A stretch of 12,484 bases of DNA from an uncultured Lacticaseibacillus sp. (GTDB lineage Bacteria; Bacillota; Bacilli; Lactobacillales; Lactobacillaceae), in the NCBI GenBank assembly GCA_934293835.1, contig CAKQZO010000039.1, positions 1 to 12,484 of the forward strand, in the 5' to 3' direction. How positions within the stretch are numbered: the first letter of the stretch is position 1; every line of letters starts with the position of its first letter. Below, one piece after another: positions 5,990 through 12,484 of this stretch. Made by a program: the position numbers and the translations under genes. Under the pieces are notes generated by a model. That model worked only from the letters and a program-made list of their open reading frames with translations. It was not told the origin of the DNA and did no database searches.

Positions 5990-6060
5990 ACGCGAGCGGA
6001 GCAGGACGGGCTTAGGCATGTGGATTCGTGCCAGCGGAACTGGTGCAAAATCTCGCTCCT
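5990..6060 (+). repeat. Repeat unit B, copy 2, internally shortened
   Basis: Follows repeat A copy 3, as B follows A at 2786. The left part, GAGCGGAGCAGGACGGG through GGCATGTGGAT (5994-6025), matches B copy 1 (2794-2825). It then jumps to the GTGCCAGC-type tip (6029-6044) and lacks the GATAAG/CTTATC arms and the normal right end. A short closing pair GAGCG (5994-5998) with CGCTC (6054-6058) remains. Confidence 0.7.
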
Positions 6061-6100
6061 TGACGCCAACAAGCAGTCTTGGTATTCTGATGCCATAGAA

Positions 6101-6128
6101 AAGCACCGCGACGGCAATCGCGGTGCTT
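6101..6128. terminator. Perfect 11-bp hairpin, possible minus-strand terminator
   Basis: AAGCACCGCGA (6101-6111), loop CGGCAA, TCGCGGTGCTT (6118-6128). Read on the minus strand the stem is followed by TTTTCTAT, which resembles a short U-tract; on the plus strand no T-run follows. A second hairpin, GAACCAC (6134-6140) with GTGGTTC (6148-6154), lies just after it. No minus-strand gene ends here in the window, so the role is uncertain. Confidence 0.45.
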
Positions 6129-6184
6129 CCGCAGAACCACGAGAGCAGTGGTTCACCTGATTATTCTACTTTAGATAAACGATT

Positions 6185-6226
6185 ACCCGCAGTAAAACCG
6201 TCCAAGGTTTTGTGGCTGCGGGTTTT
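6185..6226 (+). terminator. Intrinsic terminator downstream of the ABC-F gene
   Basis: ACCCGCAG (6185-6192) pairs perfectly with CTGCGGGT (6216-6223), with an inner arm AAAACC (6194-6199) and GGTTTT (6206-6211) and a T-run at 6223-6226. It is about 290 bases after the ABC-F stop, beyond the repeats, so the ABC-F transcript would carry the repeat hairpins in its 3' UTR. Confidence 0.75.
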
Positions 6227-6285
6227 AGTTGGCCATTTTTCTGGTATTCTGTTCAGGCGCCACCATCCCTTCACCCCCGAATTTA

Positions 6286-6314
6286 GTGACTAATCTCCCC
6301 CAACGTGGTACGCT
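6286..6314 (+). promoter_or_regulatory. Possible promoter of the osmC-lepB operon
   Basis: GTGACT (6286-6291), a 17-bp spacer and TACGCT (6309-6314), with an extended -10 TG at 6306-6307. The hexamers match consensus only moderately. A second extended -10-like TGGTATTCT at 6242-6250 lacks a -35. Confidence 0.4.
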
Positions 6315-6377
6315 GAAACCGACTACAAACTAACCGTTCATTCGGTGTGGGGACCGGAGGACAATGGAGGAATTCAG

Positions 6378-6812
6378 ATGGCATCGCTATATCACACTTT
6401 TGTTCAAAATCACAATGGCTTGACCGGGACCAGTTTTGTTGAAGGTGATGAAGGATTAGCTTTGGGTGTCTCCAGCTCGCTCATCAAGGCGCCAGGGACT
6501 AACCCCGAACAGTTCATCGGGTTCGCGTTAGCAACGTGTTTCAACGCCACGATCCGCATCGTGCAGCACCGTCAACAGCAGCCGGAGAACTCGCAGTTGC
6601 GCGTCCGCGTCGATATCGAACACGACACCGTCGGCTACCAGTTCGTCGTCACGGCGCAGATCAAGATGCCGGGCTACGACGAAGAAGCCGCCCAGGCGAT
6701 CATCGCCCAGGCCTTGGCCGAGTGCCCGGTGGCCAAGCTGCTGAAGGACAACGAGAACGTCCACTTCCAACTCGTCGATGACTTCACCGACGACCCTCTG
6801 CTAGGGGAATAG
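6378..6812 (+). CDS. OsmC/Ohr family peroxide-detoxification protein
   Basis: A 144-residue protein of the OsmC/Ohr family of thiol-dependent peroxidases, of the usual length. These reduce organic hydroperoxides with a reactive cysteine pair. Cys54 in 'NPEQFIGFALATCFN' and Cys116 in 'AECPVAK' are present at the family positions. The N-terminal beta strands end in 'APGTNPEQF', where Ohr proteins carry the conserved Glu-rich helix start. Whether it is Ohr or OsmC proper is not resolved, because the N-terminal arginine region of Ohr is not obvious. An in-frame TTG at 6345 is rejected in favour of the ATG at 6378, which has TGGAGG (6365-6370) 7 nt upstream. It is likely the first gene of an operon with the signal peptidase (19-bp gap). 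Confidence 0.85.
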   Translation: MASLYHTFVQNHNGLTGTSFVEGDEGLALGVSSSLIKAPGTNPEQFIGFALATCFNATIRIVQHRQQQPENSQLRVRVDIEHDTVGYQFVVTAQIKMPGYDEEAAQAIIAQALAECPVAKLLKDNENVHFQLVDDFTDDPLLGE

Positions 6813-6831
6813 CGCGAAAGAAGGTGGCGCC

Positions 6832-7407
6832 GTGGCGTCTCATGATAAAATTACCTGGCGCTGGCTCCTGTTGTTGATCGTCGTCTTCACTGGCGTCTTT
6901 TTCACGACCCGCTACTTCGTCGCCAACGATATCGTCTCTGGCAACTCAATGCAGCCGACCCTCCAATCTGGCCAGCGCCTGTTGTCACTCAAACACAAGC
7001 TGCCGCATCGCTTCGACATCATTGTCTTAGATGCCCCCGACCATGCCGGTTCACTGTACATCAAGCGCGTCATCGGCATGCCCGGTGACACCGTCGCCGT
7101 CAAAAACGACCAGCTCTACCTCAACGGGCGCAAGCAAGCCGAGCCTTACCTAAAAACCGCCTTTGCCAAGCGCGAGCTGGCGCAATACCAGAAGGCCTAT
7201 CAGGTCAAGCACTTCACGACCAACTTCGACCTGCGCCACCTGAAAGCGACCCAAACGATCAAGGTGCCGGCGCACAGCTACTTCGTCATGGGTGACAACC
7301 GCCCGATTTCTAACGACGGGCGCGCCTTCGGGTACATCACGCAGGCCCAAGTCGAATCCGTCATCATCTGGCGCTACTGGCCGCTTAGCACGGTCAAGGT
7401 GCTGTAA
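6832..7407 (+). CDS. lepB: Signal peptidase I
   Basis: A 191-residue type I signal peptidase, the size of Gram-positive SipS-like enzymes. It cleaves signal peptides from exported proteins at the outer face of the membrane. One N-terminal transmembrane helix spans about residues 10-30. Box B holds the catalytic Ser39 in 'SGNSMQPTL'. Box D holds the general-base Lys78 in 'YIKRVIGMPGD'. Box E is 'GDNRPISNDGRAFG', keeping the structural Ser, Asp and Arg, but with Gly where DSR is usual. The start is GTG, with an AAGGTGG site (6821-6827) upstream. It follows the OsmC gene by 19 bp, and a perfect palindromic terminator begins right at its stop codon. The pairing of a peroxidase with a signal peptidase has no obvious functional logic and may just be shared transcription. 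Confidence 0.95.
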   Translation: MASHDKITWRWLLLLIVVFTGVFFTTRYFVANDIVSGNSMQPTLQSGQRLLSLKHKLPHRFDIIVLDAPDHAGSLYIKRVIGMPGDTVAVKNDQLYLNGRKQAEPYLKTAFAKRELAQYQKAYQVKHFTTNFDLRHLKATQTIKVPAHSYFVMGDNRPISNDGRAFGYITQAQVESVIIWRYWPLSTVKVL

Positions 7408-7447
7408 CAAATAACCCTCAAAGCGGCCGCTTTGAGGGTTATTTGTT
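7406..7447. terminator. Perfect 42-bp palindrome, bidirectional terminator
   Basis: Bases 7406-7447 form an uninterrupted inverted repeat centred on GCGGCCGC (7423-7430). Arms rich in A/T at the outside give ATTTGTT on each strand after the GC stem (CCCTCAAAGC / GCTTTGAGGG). It starts in the stop codon of the signal peptidase gene and ends 4 bases before the stop of the convergent permease gene, so it can end both transcripts. Confidence 0.9.
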
Positions 7448-7450
7448 GCG

Positions 7451-10063
7451 CTATTCCGTTGCCTTCAGCGCCGACACCATGTCCACGCGTTGCAGTCGTT
7501 TGTGGGTCACCCCCATCACGATGCCGGTGAAGCACGCCATCAACACCGCGGCGACGACGTAACCCGGCCAGTGAATGACCAGCGGGAACATCACCTGCGC
7601 CGTCGTCGCCTGCTTCAAGATGTACCAGGTCAGGCCGTTGCCGACGAAGAAGCCGGCGATGATCCCGACGATGGTCAAGACGACGTTTTCCCGTGAGATA
7701 TACATCGTGACTTCCCGGTCGTAGAAACCGAGCACCTTGATCGTCGACAGCTCCCGGATACGCTCGGAGACGTTGATGTTGGTCAGGTTATACATCACGA
7801 CAAAAGACAGCAGCCCCGACATCACGATGAAGATCACGACCACCGGCGTGAGGGTGCTCGACATCTTGTCGATCGTGGTTTTCTGATCGGCGACGTAGCT
7901 CGTTCCTAACACCGCGTGTGCTTGCAACAATCGGTGCGCCAACTTGGTGCGCTGGGCATCGGATTGGTGATCAAGCCGCACCAGCAAGGCGTTGGTGGTG
8001 GCCGCCTGCCCCCAGGCCTGTTGGTAGGCCGTCGCACTCATGTAGAGGTAATCGCCGATGTAATTCTGCGCGATTGCCGCAATCTTGACCTTCGCCGTTT
8101 TGGCGCCGGTCAGGTGCACCGACACGCGTTGGCCAGGGGCCACGCCTAGAAGCGTCGCGGTTTTCTGGCTGATGACCGCACCTTGTTGCGGCAAGCGCAC
8201 CGGCCGCCCGGCAGGGGTCGTCAGGTGCAGATACTGCGAGAACGCCGCGGTTTTCGGGGTGAACACGTTGACCGCCGCGACGCTTTCATCCCCGTAGCGC
8301 AGCTTAGCCGTCTTCGCGGCGATCGCGGTGCTACTACGGTATTGGACGCTCGTCTGCAACACTTGGCGCGCCTTGGTCGCGTGGGCCGCATCGCGCAGCG
8401 ACACGACCGCCTGATAGCGCACGATATCGCCGTACTGCCGCGTGCCGGAAGCGACGATCGAATCGCGGATCCCAAAGCCCGTCATGATCAAGGCACAGCC
8501 GCCGGCAATGCCGATGATCGACATCACCATGCGGCTCTTGTAGCGAAACAGGTTGCGGTAGGAGACTTTTTGGTTAAAATTCAGCCGCGACCACAGCGGC
8601 GTGATGCGCTCCAAGAGGATGCGCTTGGCCGACTTCGGCGCCTTGGGCAGCATCAACGCCGCCGGGCCTTCTTCGAGCTCCCGCCGGACGACGAAGGCAG
8701 CCGCGCCGACTGAGGCAATCAGCGCAAACACCAGGGCCAAGCCGAAGCTCCCCCACTGGAAGCGCACCATCGTCGTCATCGGGATACACTGGTGGTACAC
8801 CGACAAGATGAAGTGCGGCAGGGTCAGGTTGCCGATCCAGCCGCCGGCCACACCGCCGACAAGCGCCGCGATCAAGGCGTATTCTAAGTAATTCCTAGCG
8901 ATTTCCCACTTGCCATAGCCCAGCGCCTTGAATGTCCCGATCTGCCCGCGCGCCTCTTCCACCATCCGGGTGATCGTGGTGAACGTGATCAACGCGGCGA
9001 TCAGGAAGAAGAACACGGGGAAAACGTTGGCGATGGCGGCGATACGCTCGCTGGATTCACCATACGCAGAGAAGCCTGGCAGATCTGCGCGGTCTTGCCA
9101 GGTATAGGTGGTCTTGGCCGCCTGCTTGGCTTGTGTGCGCGCCGCATCGAGCTTGGCCTGCGCGGTCTGTAGCGTCGCGGCCTGCTTGGTGAGCGCAGGC
9201 GTCGTGGTCAGTGCCCCGCCGGAAGCTTGGGCAACCTGCTTCTCGGCCGCCGCCAGCTGCTGCTTGCCGGCATCGAGCTTAGCTTGTTGCGCAGCGATGG
9301 TCTTGGTCGCCTGCTGGTAGACCTCAGCCGTGCGCGTTGAGACGCGCTTGGCGAAGACTGCCTTGAGCCGCTTGACCTTGGTGTCGCGCGCCTTTTCATA
9401 TTGATCCGCATACGTGTTGGCCCCTTGCAGCGCCTTGAAGCGCACGTTCAGCAAGGTCGCCACCGGCAAGTCGAGTTGGGCTTGCGGGACATAGGCAAAA
9501 AAGCGTACCGTGCCGTCGCCGACGTTCGCCGCGCCGCGCAGGCCGTTGTCGATGAATTGCGGCGAGTCCGCAAAGCCGACGATGGTGAAGCTGTGGCGCT
9601 TGACCTTGGCATCGGCAGAGAAGGTGAACCGTTGGTTGAGCTTGTAGCCGTAATCGGTTTTGGCCTTCTGGTCTAACACGATCTGATCGGCTTGCCGCGG
9701 CAGGTGGCCACTGCGCAGCGCCAGCTGGTTGATGGCCGCGCCGGGTCGATAGCCATACAGCGCGATGGCCTGGGCGTCTTTGCCGCCGGTGGCGTAGGTG
9801 AACTTGACGCGCTCTGCCTGCGCCCCGGCGACTTGTTCCGCTTCCTGCACGTCTTTGGCCGTGAAGGCGGTTGTGCTCAGCAGCTGCACGTCACTCAGGT
9901 GCAGCGCCTGCACCGTCGTCGTCATCGACTCGTTGAGGCCAGGGCCTGCCGCCCGCACGCCGACGAAAATCAGACAACCCATCAAGATGATCATGATGAT
10001 GGCGATGAAGCGGCCGCGGCTGGCGCGGATTTCCCGCCAGAGATTCTTGGTCATTGGTTTCAT
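7451..10063 (-). CDS. FtsX/MacB-type ABC transporter permease with long extracellular domain
   Basis: About 870 residues, a two-FtsX-domain permease. The order is: an N-terminal helix just after 'LWREIRASRGRF'; an extracellular domain including an Ala/Gln/Lys-rich coiled coil (two stretches like 'IAAQQAKLDAGKQQLAAAEKQ' and 'LQTAQAKLDAARTQAKQ'); a first FtsX block with three helices around 'FPVFFFLIAALITFTTITRMVEE', carrying 'IGTFKALGYGKWEI'; a fourth helix plus second extracellular domain after 'KSRMVMSIIGIAGGCALIMTG'; and a C-terminal FtsX block with 'IRELSTIKVLGFYDREV' and three helices. Such permeases work with a MacB/LolD-like ATPase in export of peptides or lipids, or in envelope maintenance. 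Start candidates are GTG 10075, GTG 10072 (GTGA overlap with the ATPase stop) and ATG 10063; I list ATG 10063, with GGTGAG just upstream, but the GTGs remain possible. It is translationally coupled to the ATPase. Confidence 0.88.
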   Translation of the reverse strand: MKPMTKNLWREIRASRGRFIAIIMIILMGCLIFVGVRAAGPGLNESMTTTVQALHLSDVQLLSTTAFTAKDVQEAEQVAGAQAERVKFTYATGGKDAQAIALYGYRPGAAINQLALRSGHLPRQADQIVLDQKAKTDYGYKLNQRFTFSADAKVKRHSFTIVGFADSPQFIDNGLRGAANVGDGTVRFFAYVPQAQLDLPVATLLNVRFKALQGANTYADQYEKARDTKVKRLKAVFAKRVSTRTAEVYQQATKTIAAQQAKLDAGKQQLAAAEKQVAQASGGALTTTPALTKQAATLQTAQAKLDAARTQAKQAAKTTYTWQDRADLPGFSAYGESSERIAAIANVFPVFFFLIAALITFTTITRMVEEARGQIGTFKALGYGKWEIARNYLEYALIAALVGGVAGGWIGNLTLPHFILSVYHQCIPMTTMVRFQWGSFGLALVFALIASVGAAAFVVRRELEEGPAALMLPKAPKSAKRILLERITPLWSRLNFNQKVSYRNLFRYKSRMVMSIIGIAGGCALIMTGFGIRDSIVASGTRQYGDIVRYQAVVSLRDAAHATKARQVLQTSVQYRSSTAIAAKTAKLRYGDESVAAVNVFTPKTAAFSQYLHLTTPAGRPVRLPQQGAVISQKTATLLGVAPGQRVSVHLTGAKTAKVKIAAIAQNYIGDYLYMSATAYQQAWGQAATTNALLVRLDHQSDAQRTKLAHRLLQAHAVLGTSYVADQKTTIDKMSSTLTPVVVIFIVMSGLLSFVVMYNLTNINVSERIRELSTIKVLGFYDREVTMYISRENVVLTIVGIIAGFFVGNGLTWYILKQATTAQVMFPLVIHWPGYVVAAVLMACFTGIVMGVTHKRLQRVDMVSALKATE

Positions 10064-10068
10064 CGCGC

Positions 10069-10770
10069 TCACCACGCGATCTCGGCGACCGGAGTCGGCT
10101 GCGGATTATCCACGACCTCACGCACGCGGGCGTCGTTGATGCGAATCACCCGATCGGCCATCTTGGCCAAGGCCGCGTTGTGGGTGATGATCAAAACCGT
10201 CTTGTTGTCGCGGCGTGACGCGTCTTGCAGCAACTGCAACACCTGCTTGCCGGTTTCATAATCCAACGCGCCGGTCGGTTCGTCACACAGCAGTAGCTTG
10301 GGATTTTTCGCCAACGCCCGGGCGATCGCCACGCGTTGTTGCTCCCCGCCGGACAGCTGCGATGGGAAGTTGTTCAGCCGTGCGCCTAACCCGACTTGCT
10401 TCAAGGTCGCCTCGGCGTCGAGGGCATCAGACACAATCGCACTCGCCAACTCGACGTTTTCCTTGGTGGTGAGGTTCGGCACCAGGTTGTAGAACTGGAA
10501 CACGAACCCGACGTTGTGGCGCCGATATTCGGTCAGCTGCTTGTCGCTGAACTGCGCGATATCGACCCCATCGATCAAGACCTGGCCCGCAGTCGGAGTG
10601 TCCATGCCGCCTAAGATGTTCAACACCGTCGACTTGCCCGCCCCGCTGGGTCCCAGGATCACCGTCAGTTGCCCTTGTTCGCAGGCAAAACTCAGATCGT
10701 GATTCGCATCGATCTTGGTTTCGCCCATCTGGTAGGTCTTGTACTCGTTCTTCACTTCAATATATGCCAC
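10069..10770 (-). CDS. MacB/LolD-type ABC transporter ATP-binding protein
   Basis: A 233-residue ATPase of the lipoprotein/macrolide-exporter subfamily. Walker A is GPSGAGKST (40-48), the Q-loop is '[10 protein letters not shown]' (89-98), the signature is LSGGEQQR (139-146), Walker B is [12 protein letters not shown] (159-170), and the switch is 'IITHN'. The 'NVGFVFQ' and '[12 protein letters not shown]' stretches are typical for this subfamily. The frame is open to 10845, but a GTG at 10770 preceded by AGGAGG (10781-10776, 5-nt spacer) fits the family N-terminus ('[11 protein letters not shown]'), so the upstream part is taken as non-coding. It is the first gene of the operon; the permease start overlaps or immediately follows its stop. 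A divergent TetR gene suggests inducible expression. Confidence 0.92.
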   Translation of the reverse strand: MAYIEVKNEYKTYQMGETKIDANHDLSFACEQGQLTVILGPSGAGKSTVLNILGGMDTPTAGQVLIDGVDIAQFSDKQLTEYRRHNVGFVFQFYNLVPNLTTKENVELASAIVSDALDAEATLKQVGLGARLNNFPSQLSGGEQQRVAIARALAKNPKLLLCDEPTGALDYETGKQVLQLLQDASRRDNKTVLIITHNAALAKMADRVIRINDARVREVVDNPQPTPVAEIAW

Positions 10771-10800
10771 GTTGTCCTCCTGCGATTCGTCATTGCCATC

Positions 10801-10829
10801 ATTATCCTGCTGTGCGAAAATAACGGCAA
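10801..10829 (-). promoter_or_regulatory. Promoter of the ABC exporter operon
   Basis: On the minus strand TTGCCG (10829-10824), a 17-bp spacer and GATAAT (10806-10801). The -10 differs from consensus at one base. Transcription would start near 10795, leaving a leader of about 25 nt with the AGGAGG site. Confidence 0.6.
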
Positions 10830-10856
10830 CGACGAAAATCGCCATCGTGTCATTAA

Positions 10857-10873
10857 TTGAACACTCTGTTGAA
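10857..10873. promoter_or_regulatory. Candidate TetR operator in the divergent spacer
   Basis: TTGAACA, CTC, TGTTGAA forms a 17-bp near-perfect inverted repeat (6 of 7 positions per arm), of a size usual for TetR dimers. It lies 28 bp upstream of the exporter -35 and just upstream of a TATGCT (10876-10881) that may be the -10 of the tetR gene. An overlapping looser repeat is GTGT (10847-10850) with ACAC (10861-10864). Confidence 0.4.
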
Positions 10874-10895
10874 AGTATGCTGAAAGGATCGCCTC

Positions 10896-11468
10896 ATGGT
10901 CGGAATCAAGAACAATCGCCGGGTCCAATACACCCACCACCAACTCAAAAATGCGCTCATCACCTTGCTTAAGGCCAAGCCACTGGCTCAGATCACGGTC
11001 ACCGCGCTGTGCCAAGAAGCCGACGTGAACCGCGGCACCTTCTACGCCCATTACGACAACCCCGCGGCCTTGTTCCACGAGATCGAAGCCGAGCTGGTGC
11101 ACCAAATTCAGCCGCAGATCCGCGGCGACCAGCCCCTGATGGCCTGGCTGCCGAACGTGTTAGCTGTCATTCGTCAGGCCGACACCGCAACGGTCATCAT
11201 CCTCGAAAACGTCGACGACAGCCCGCTGCTACACAACATCCTCACGCCGCTGCGCGCCCAGACCGCGCGTGAATACACCCACCGCTTCGGCGAAACCGAT
11301 CCAACCTTGTTGGCGTATTACTTTGATTACTACCTCAGCGGGGCCATCCACGTGATCACCCGCTGGCTGGCCAACGGTGCCAAGGAATCTCCGCAAGCGA
11401 TCGCCCAGATCATCGCCAACGTGAACGTGACGGTTCCAAGGCCAGGTTTGGCAAACAAAAATCGGTAA
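10896..11468 (+). CDS. TetR/AcrR family transcriptional regulator
   Basis: A 190-residue TetR-family regulator. Residues about 14-60 form the three-helix DNA-binding domain: 'QLKNALITLLKAKPLAQITVTALCQEADVNRGTFYAHYDNPAALFHEIE', with the 'VNRGTFYAHY' recognition helix that is the family hallmark. The remaining alpha-helical part is the ligand-binding and dimer domain; its ligand cannot be told. The ATG start has an AAAGGATC site (10883-10890) upstream. The gene is divergent from the ABC exporter operon, and such neighbours usually repress the exporter until an effector binds. The C-terminal tail 'PRPGLANKNR' is polar and probably unstructured. Confidence 0.9.
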   Translation: MVGIKNNRRVQYTHHQLKNALITLLKAKPLAQITVTALCQEADVNRGTFYAHYDNPAALFHEIEAELVHQIQPQIRGDQPLMAWLPNVLAVIRQADTATVIILENVDDSPLLHNILTPLRAQTAREYTHRFGETDPTLLAYYFDYYLSGAIHVITRWLANGAKESPQAIAQIIANVNVTVPRPGLANKNR

Positions 11469-11498
11469 TGTTGCACCAAATCGCACGCTTTTCGCGGC

Positions 11499-11504
11499 TA
11501 TAAT
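11499..11504 (+). promoter_or_regulatory. Possible -10 element of the right-end membrane-protein operon
   Basis: A consensus TATAAT at 11499-11504, 31 bp before the start at 11535. The only good -35, TTGCAC at 11471-11476, is 22 bp away, which is too far for a standard promoter; an activator or a weak -35 may be involved. Confidence 0.45.
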
Positions 11505-11534
11505 GACAATAGTCTCCACGAAAGGACCGAGCCG

Positions 11535-12149
11535 ATGAACGATTTTCACGAAACCCGCGCGAGTCGCCAGCGCCCCCACCGAAACAAACCGCACATTAGC
11601 TTCAATTGGCGGCTACTTACCAGTATCTGGACACATCTGTGGCACTTCGCCAACCCGATATTATGGCTACTCAGCCTCGCCGCCATCATCTTGGGTGGCT
11701 TTTTGGCGTGGACCCAGCCATCAGGCACGACTGCGCAGACGCTGATCCGTACCGCCCAGAATCAACAAGACCCTGCGGCCGACCAACAGTTCAATGCCCT
11801 GCCGCAGACACAACAACTCGCCTTGCTCGCACGCTGGAGCGCGCCTCACGCTAGCGGCAACTACCGCGTCTTCATGGGTGAAGCCAACACGATCTACTTC
11901 GAATACGACCCGGCCGCCGATGACTGGTTGGCCAACACCGTCAAGGTCACCGACAACCATGACGGCACCTACCTCGCCCAGACCCCAGACCAGGCGAACG
12001 CTAATGCGACCGCCCAAGACGCGACTTGGACAACCACCGCGGCGATTTCTAAGGGCCAGCTGTTGCAGCGCTTCCGCGATGACATCGCCAATTACACCAC
12101 CCGGCTTGATCTATCGCAGCAAACTAGCGCGAATCCGACCGCACAATGA
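11535..12149 (+). CDS. Unrecognised single-pass membrane protein
   Basis: A 204-residue protein that I cannot assign to a family. The first 30 or so residues are basic and polar (RASRQRPHRNKPH), presumably cytosolic. One transmembrane helix follows at about 40-60 ('FANPILWLLSLAAIILGGFLAW'). The remaining roughly 145 residues are acidic and Gln/Ala/Asp/Thr-rich, and by the positive-inside rule should lie outside the cell. That part contains a beta-like 'NYRVFMGEANTIYFEYDPAADDW' segment and 'VTDNHDGTYLAQT'. The ATG has AAAGGA (11521-11526) 8 nt upstream, and a TATAAT lies before it. The stop codon overlaps an in-frame ATG of the next gene's reading frame (ATGA at 12146-12149), so the two genes are an operon and probably function together. 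Confidence 0.7.
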   Translation: MNDFHETRASRQRPHRNKPHISFNWRLLTSIWTHLWHFANPILWLLSLAAIILGGFLAWTQPSGTTAQTLIRTAQNQQDPAADQQFNALPQTQQLALLARWSAPHASGNYRVFMGEANTIYFEYDPAADDWLANTVKVTDNHDGTYLAQTPDQANANATAQDATWTTTAAISKGQLLQRFRDDIANYTTRLDLSQQTSANPTAQ

Positions 12150-12163
12150 ATCGAGGCTTCTCA

Positions 12164-12484
12164 ATGTCAACCTTACTCACCCATCTGATCACCTTCGGCC
12201 AACAACACGCCGGAAGCGGCCCGGCGCAATGGGCTCAGCATCTGATTCAAACCGTCGTGCCTCAGTTCACCAATCCCGCCGCAAGCTTTTTTCTTGGCTG
12301 GGGAATCACCTTACTAATTGCTCTGACCCTCATTCAAATCGGCGGTCAAATCCTAAGCAATTGGCGTTATCACCAACAGATGCGCCACGCCCAACAGCAA
12401 CAACTTCAAGCCCAACGCCAACTCGATGCCCACATCGGCGAGCTGGTCAACTCCCAACGCGCGATTCAGCCCGACACCTTCTTA
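12164..12484 (+). CDS. Unrecognised membrane protein with Gln-rich cytosolic segment, N-terminal part (runs off the window)
   Basis: The frame is open from an ATG at 12164 to the window end (107 codons). An earlier in-frame ATG at 12146 overlaps the previous stop as ATGA; I prefer 12164, because GAGG (12153-12156) is 7 nt upstream. About 40 soluble residues ('STLLTHLITFGQQHAG...') precede a single strong helix at about 42-67 ('FFLGWGITLLIALTLIQIGGQIL'). After it comes a basic and Gln-rich stretch ('NWRYHQQMRHAQQQQLQAQRQLDAH') likely to form a coiled coil. I recognise no family. Co-expression with the preceding membrane protein suggests a complex, which is inference. Confidence 0.65.
   Translation, partial: MSTLLTHLITFGQQHAGSGPAQWAQHLIQTVVPQFTNPAASFFLGWGITLLIALTLIQIGGQILSNWRYHQQMRHAQQQQLQAQRQLDAHIGELVNSQRAIQPDTFL

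Noticed and set aside
5866..6060. Insertion sequence remnant
   Set aside because: No transposase fragment in any frame and no clear long terminal inverted repeats or target duplication; small hairpin repeats explain the sequence better.
6101..6226. T-box or other known riboswitch upstream of the OsmC gene
   Set aside because: No T-box sequence or recognisable aptamer core; a terminator with its own T-run closes the ABC-F transcript and the OsmC promoter candidate lies after it.
6364..6420. Short overlapping ORF (ATG at 6364, 18 codons) in front of the OsmC start
   Set aside because: Spacing from GGAGG (6356-6360) to this ATG is only 3 nt, and the OsmC ATG at 6378 has better spacing; probably fortuitous.

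Overview
The window looks like chromosomal DNA from a GC-rich member of the Lactobacillaceae (Lacticaseibacillus-like or a relative). The reasons are the strong AAGGAGG-type ribosome binding sites, short housekeeping and stress operons, an Lsa-type ABC-F protein, a short Gram-positive type signal peptidase I, and TetR plus FtsX-type ABC transporter pairs. This assignment is inferred from gene content and style; no rRNA or other taxonomic marker is present.

Layout. Positions 1-347 hold the 3' end of an FMN-dependent nitronate monooxygenase/FabK-like oxidoreductase (+), whose stop codon overlaps that of a convergent AIM24-family gene (-, 344-1048). A divergent two-gene redox operon follows: a YeaE-like aldo/keto reductase (1185-2030) and an NAD(P)-binding NmrA/SDR-like protein (2045-2665). 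Positions 2663-3065 carry an array of three hairpin-forming repeat units (order A-B-A). A Cof-type HAD phosphatase with a TTG start (3090-3893) and a clear terminator come next. Positions 4133-4391 form a promoter plus leader with a five-codon upstream ORF, an antiterminator-like hairpin and an intrinsic terminator. This leads into an Lsa-family ABC-F gene (4392-5894), whose last codons and stop lie inside another copy of repeat A. A truncated repeat B and several hairpins/terminators fill 5990-6226.

The second half holds an OsmC-family gene and a signal peptidase I gene in one likely operon (6378-7407), closed by a perfect 42-bp palindrome that can terminate both strands. An ABC exporter operon faces it (-; permease 7451-10063, ATPase 10069-10770). 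It is divergent from a TetR-family gene (10896-11468) that probably represses it. The right end has two tightly coupled genes for single-pass membrane proteins that I do not recognise (11535-12149, and 12164 to the window edge).

The parts most worth attention are the mosaic hairpin repeats, which share termini, differ inside, show compensatory base changes and sit against stop codons; the way one copy supplies the C-terminal codons of the ABC-F gene; and the attenuator-like leader of that same gene. No transposase, CRISPR array, tRNA or rRNA was seen.
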